A stretch of 64,000 nt of DNA from Leptolyngbya sp. KIOST-1 (GTDB taxonomy: Bacteria; Cyanobacteriota; Cyanobacteriia; Phormidesmidales; Phormidesmidaceae). Position numbers and translations under genes: made by a program. Positions 59,442-64,000 of the stretch are shown here, in pieces. The notes beneath the pieces were generated by a model that was not told where the DNA came from, ran no database searches, and was given only the letters and a program-made list of their open reading frames with translations. Positions within the stretch are counted from its first letter, which is position 1; every line of letters begins with the position of its first letter. The stretch spans positions 1,178,001-1,242,000 of the forward strand of contig NZ_JQFA01000002.1 in the NCBI RefSeq assembly GCF_000763385.1, written 5' to 3'.

Positions 59442-60059
59442 TCACAATTCAGGGGGTGGCAATGGCGTACGGCGACCATGGCGGAGAGCCAACAACCGAT
59501 ACATCACCATAGCTGTCATGGTGGCAGAAATACCCCACATCATGGCGATCGCAACCGAGCCCGCCAAAATTAACCCAGTGGTTGTGTGGCCGATCGCTCG
59601 GGTAACAGAACTCAAAATAGACCAGCCCAGCCCCCAGCTAACCGCACCGCTAATGACTTGAACTAAAACCCACCAGGCCATACCAGGAATCTGGGTATAA
59701 AAGACCAGCCCCTGAATACCACCGACTATCACGCCCCCTACAGCTCCACCCATGATTAAGCTACTGTGAAAGGCAATGTAAGGCCGCACCATGCTGCTCA
59801 GCACTACCCCTAACATCGTGGCCAGGGTCCATCGCACGGTCCCCGAAGCCCCCAAACGCAGCATTGACCCCTGCAAGAGACCGACTGCGGCTCCCACAAC
59901 ATAGGGTGTGATTCGGGTTGGCTCAGCGGGGATGCTAATCATGGCCAGTCCACAGCCTAAAACCGTCAGGCCAACCCAGAGGGAACAAAACTTCCAGGCC
60001 CTGTGAGGGGGATAGTTGGCGGCCAAAAATAGAGGACGGTTAAGGGCAGAAAAATTCAT
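59442..60059 (-). CDS. Polytopic membrane protein, unknown
   Basis: 205 residues from ATG 60059 (MNFSALNRPLFLAANYPPH). About five to six hydrophobic segments are rich in Gly and Ala (GLTVLGCGLAMISI, VVGAAVGLLQG, MGGAVGGVIVGGIQGLVFY, VISGAVSWGLGWSIL). The Gly-zipper pattern is unlike transporters I know. It is bracketed by two near-identical palindromes and lies between glgP and pgm. It may be an inserted gene cassette, but base composition is not strongly different. Confidence 0.6.
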   Translation of the reverse strand: MNFSALNRPLFLAANYPPHRAWKFCSLWVGLTVLGCGLAMISIPAEPTRITPYVVGAAVGLLQGSMLRLGASGTVRWTLATMLGVVLSSMVRPYIAFHSSLIMGGAVGGVIVGGIQGLVFYTQIPGMAWWVLVQVISGAVSWGLGWSILSSVTRAIGHTTTGLILAGSVAIAMMWGISATMTAMVMYRLLALRHGRRTPLPPPEL

Positions 60060-60332
60060 AGGGATGTCGTTGACGCAACGTTGGACCAGGGACGATACCG
60101 TCGGTGGCGACTCTGCCCACCTGCCCTGCCAATAGCATACCCTTGCCTCCTGAGCCCATAGCGTGATGCGTAACCACAAAACCAACTCTCACCATCTCAT
60201 GGGTGAGGGACCGGCTGCTGGACAAACCTGTGAGCCCTGTCATACAGACAATTAGGCACCTGGTCTCTGGGGCCAAGATTTTGCGATAAACCTAACAACC
60301 CCTATGTTGAATGAGTAGCCTTGAGCCTAGCT

Positions 60333-60365
60333 AGACCTCCGAGGTTTTAAAAACCTCGGAGGTCT
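60333..60365. repeat. 33-bp palindrome, copy 2
   Basis: AGACCTCCGAGGTTTT and its complement surround a central A. It matches copy 1 at 59353-59385 apart from that base. It sits 6 bases before the end of pgm. Confidence 0.92.
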
Positions 60366-60371
60366 GAAGCC

Positions 60372-62129
<1,758 letters not shown>

Positions 62130-62181
62130 TCAAATCGGCCATCGGTAGCCCCCAGGCAACCCCGATAGCCAGGCTCAGACG

Positions 62182-62853
62182 TCACCGCTTCGAAACCGCT
62201 TTAGACTCGCTGACGTACCAGCGCCAGGGCAGGTCAGCCCCCTGGGTAAGGCCAATGCGGGTAGTTTGAGTGAAGGCGATATCTCCCACATCGAGCCGCC
62301 GCTGCCAGTCAGGCTCGCGATGCCCCAGCCACAGGCCGCTAGCCGGGGTCAGGGGCAGGTCGGTAAGGCTGCGATCGATCTCTAAGAGCTGGCACAGCTT
62401 GCCGGGGCCAGCCCCCCAGCGGATGGGTTTCTCCGTTCGGTAGCCCGCTAACCAGGGGGGAATCGCGTCGAGTTCGACGGCGCGAATGAGGACGGCGCTG
62501 GGGATGCGATCGCCATCCGTCACCACATTGAAGCAGTGGTACATGCCGTAGATCAGGTACACATAGCTAAAGCCGGGGGGACCAAACATGACCCGATTGC
62601 GGGGCGTTTCGCGGCGGTAGGCGTGGCAGGCGGGGTCACCCTCGGTATAGGCCTCGGTTTCGACAATGGTGGCGACAAGCTGACGACCGTCGGCCCAGCG
62701 CCGCACCAGCCGACAGCCCAGCAGGTCGGGAGCCACCTCCAAAGACGATCGCGCCAGCCAGGTCGGGGCAACAGGTTCAGGCTGGTTACAAAGCTTTACA
62801 TTGCCCCCTGGGGCAGGCTTGTTAAGATGACTCAAAACCAAGGCTCCGATCAC
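62182..62853 (-). CDS. DNA-3-methyladenine (alkyladenine) glycosylase
   Basis: Base-excision repair enzyme (AAG/MPG type). 223 residues. The catalytic Glu lies in VATIVETEAYTEGDPACHAYR, followed by RNRVMFGPPGFSYVYLIYGMYHCFNVV, the RAGAGPGKLCQ-like WGAGPGKLCQLLEID and the C-terminal RIGLTQGADLPWRWY. The start at ATG 62853 leaves a non-conserved leader of about 30 residues, so the true start may be later. Confidence 0.88.
   Translation of the reverse strand: MIGALVLSHLNKPAPGGNVKLCNQPEPVAPTWLARSSLEVAPDLLGCRLVRRWADGRQLVATIVETEAYTEGDPACHAYRRETPRNRVMFGPPGFSYVYLIYGMYHCFNVVTDGDRIPSAVLIRAVELDAIPPWLAGYRTEKPIRWGAGPGKLCQLLEIDRSLTDLPLTPASGLWLGHREPDWQRRLDVGDIAFTQTTRIGLTQGADLPWRWYVSESKAVSKR
62801..62828 (+). 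promoter_or_regulatory. Possible promoter of the 40-residue membrane peptide
   Basis: TTGCCC (62801-62806), 16 bases, then TAAGAT (62823-62828), 55 bases before the ATG at 62884. It overlaps the leader of the opposite glycosylase gene. Confidence 0.4.
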
Positions 62854-62883
62854 ATCGACCTACCTATCATCGCGACTGTTCCT

Positions 62884-63006
62884 ATGGATATCAAACTCAT
62901 CCTCGCTATCCTGACCGGATTGTTTGTTGTGGCCAGCCTATTTTTTGGCACCAAAAACGGCTTCTACGACACCGACAACTACCATGGCAATGGTTCAGCC
63001 CACTAG
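62884..63006 (+). CDS. Small single-span membrane protein, 40 residues
   Basis: From ATG 62884: an N-terminal membrane segment (LILAILTGLFVVASLFF) followed by a polar tail GTKNGFYDTDNYHGNGSAH. The pattern is like the small subunits or assembly peptides of thylakoid complexes, and I believe the tail is conserved among cyanobacteria. I cannot name it. The Asp/His-rich tail might bind metal. It is divergent from the glycosylase gene. Confidence 0.6.
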   Translation: MDIKLILAILTGLFVVASLFFGTKNGFYDTDNYHGNGSAH

Positions 63007-63101
63007 GCACGGTGAGCGTTTGCTCAGCCACTGGCCCAGTCCATCGGCCTCAGGTTTTGCCGCTGCTCAGGGTAGCCGCTGCTTAGGGTGTTTGCCATTC
63101 C

Positions 63102-64000
63102 GTGAGTAATCTGGTCTGCTTTCCGTTTGGTGCGGGTCACGGCCAAGAAGGGCTGTGCCTGGAGTTGCGCATGGGGCCCCGGCGCATTGTGCTGGACTGT
63201 GGGCTGCGCGACCTGACGACCCTGGAGGCGGCCAGATCCCGCATCGAAACCGCCGATCTGCTCTTTTGCAGCCACGCCCACAGCGACCACGCTCGCGGCA
63301 TTTGGGACTTTAGCCAGCGGTTTCCCCAGGTACCCATCTACGGCAGCGAAGTCACGGCCCAGCTGCTGCCGCTCAACTGGCTGGGCCAAACCGTGCCCCC
63401 CCATCTGTGCCAGGCGCTGCCCTGGCAAACCCCCATCAGCCTGGCCGATGACCTGACGGTGCAGATCTGGCCAGCGGGCCACCTGCCGGGGGCCGCTTGC
63501 GCCCTGTTTACCTACCATTCGCCCCAGCGCCCCTACACGGTGTTTTTTACGGGCGATTTTTTTATGTCCAACTCGCGGCTGGTGGATGGCCTGCCCCTGG
63601 AGGCGCTGCGAAGCCTCAAGCCCGACGTGCTGATCATTGAGGGCAGCGCCGGTACCGCCCGCCACCCCCACCGCCGCCAGCAGGAAAATTTGCTGGCCAG
63701 CACCCTTTATAGCCTGGTGCAGCGGGGGCGATCGGTGCTCCTGCCCACGCCCACCCTGGGCATTGGCCAGGAACTGGTGATGCTGCTGCGTAGCCACCAC
63801 CAGTTCACCGGGCAGGACATCACGGTCTGGGTGGATGAAACCGTAGCGGCGGGCTGCGACCTGTACCTAGAGCTGATGCCGTCCTTTCCCAGCAGCGTGC
63901 AAAACTTTGCCCGCCACCAGCCGCTGTTTTGGGACGAGCGGATTTTGCCCCGCGTGCGGCGGCTGGGGGAAGACGGCTGCCCCGACGGGGAAGGTCCCTG
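63102..64000 (+). CDS. Metallo-beta-lactamase-fold hydrolase (beta-CASP type), 3' end cut off
   Basis: About 299 residues visible from GTG 63102; it runs off the window. The start VSNLVCFPFGAGHGQEGLCLEL and the zinc box SHAHSDHARG are those of MBL-fold nucleases. PVFFTGDFFMSNSR-like FFTGDFF and the LKPDVLIIEGSAGTARHPHRRQQENLL region (with LLPTPTLGIGQELVMLL) are typical of the RNase J/CPSF beta-CASP class. The length and C-terminus cannot be judged. Confidence 0.75.
   Translation, partial: MSNLVCFPFGAGHGQEGLCLELRMGPRRIVLDCGLRDLTTLEAARSRIETADLLFCSHAHSDHARGIWDFSQRFPQVPIYGSEVTAQLLPLNWLGQTVPPHLCQALPWQTPISLADDLTVQIWPAGHLPGAACALFTYHSPQRPYTVFFTGDFFMSNSRLVDGLPLEALRSLKPDVLIIEGSAGTARHPHRRQQENLLASTLYSLVQRGRSVLLPTPTLGIGQELVMLLRSHHQFTGQDITVWVDETVAAGCDLYLELMPSFPSSVQNFARHQPLFWDERILPRVRRLGEDGCPDGEGP

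Overview
The window is chromosomal DNA of a fairly GC-rich cyanobacterium, most likely filamentous and of the Leptolyngbya/Nodosilinea type. The evidence is an allophycocyanin core gene (apcF), the cytochrome b6f subunit petG, the Mg-chelatase subunit chlI, a cyanobacterial-type glgA and glgC, and very frequent GCGATCGC (HIP1) octamers. The exact genus is an inference. No rRNA, CRISPR array, prophage or plasmid backbone is visible.

Layout. 1-8 kb: map, glnA, apcF, a FGGY sugar kinase, petG, two unknown small or secreted proteins and cobB. 8-20 kb: membrane proteins (DUF1622, an HEFGH metalloprotease), cysS, an arylamine N-acetyltransferase, a lumenal pentapeptide protein, a secreted repeat protein, DUF4278, a 2H ligase/phosphoesterase, tex and sixA. 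20.7-22.2 kb: an ISAs1-type insertion sequence whose central part has been replaced by an exact 759-bp copy of the end of the secreted repeat gene lying 6.75 kb upstream. 22-27 kb: a hydrolase, DUF3253, two glycosyltransferases and small conserved proteins. 27-41 kb: glgA, TPR, a propeller-transglutaminase, a secreted alpha-amylase, a Nif3-like protein, ftsH, tRNA-Asp with an unusual repeated trailer, an Sll0783-like protein, a peptide-binding lipoprotein, a small kinase and glgC. 41-49 kb: an actin-like ParM homologue overlapping a ribbon-helix-helix gene, chlI-ruvC, an acetyltransferase, a methyltransferase and a membrane-anchored GTPase. 49-64 kb: a P-type ATPase, mgtE, queC, ackA, a phosphoglycerate-mutase-like phosphatase, glgP, a membrane protein flanked by two identical palindromes, pgm, an alkyladenine glycosylase, a 40-residue membrane peptide and a truncated metallo-beta-lactamase-fold protein.

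Functionally, much of the window serves carbon storage. GlgC and GlgA make glycogen, GlgP and Pgm return it to glucose-6-phosphate, an exported amylase handles external or periplasmic alpha-glucan, and AckA gives an acetate outlet. Nitrogen status (glnA, Sll0783-like) and photosynthesis (apcF, petG, chlI) genes are interleaved. Spacers carry many low-complexity or tandem repeats: 14-bp units at three loci, an 8-bp unit between the glycosyltransferases, and degenerate GTGG-rich tracts. One such tract appears to have become coding sequence inside cobB.

The two observations most worth follow-up are the chimeric insertion sequence and the tRNA-Asp transcription unit. In the latter a promoter, the tRNA, two 82-bp repeats each ending in the tRNA 3' end, and a 20-bp-stem terminator lie in one line.
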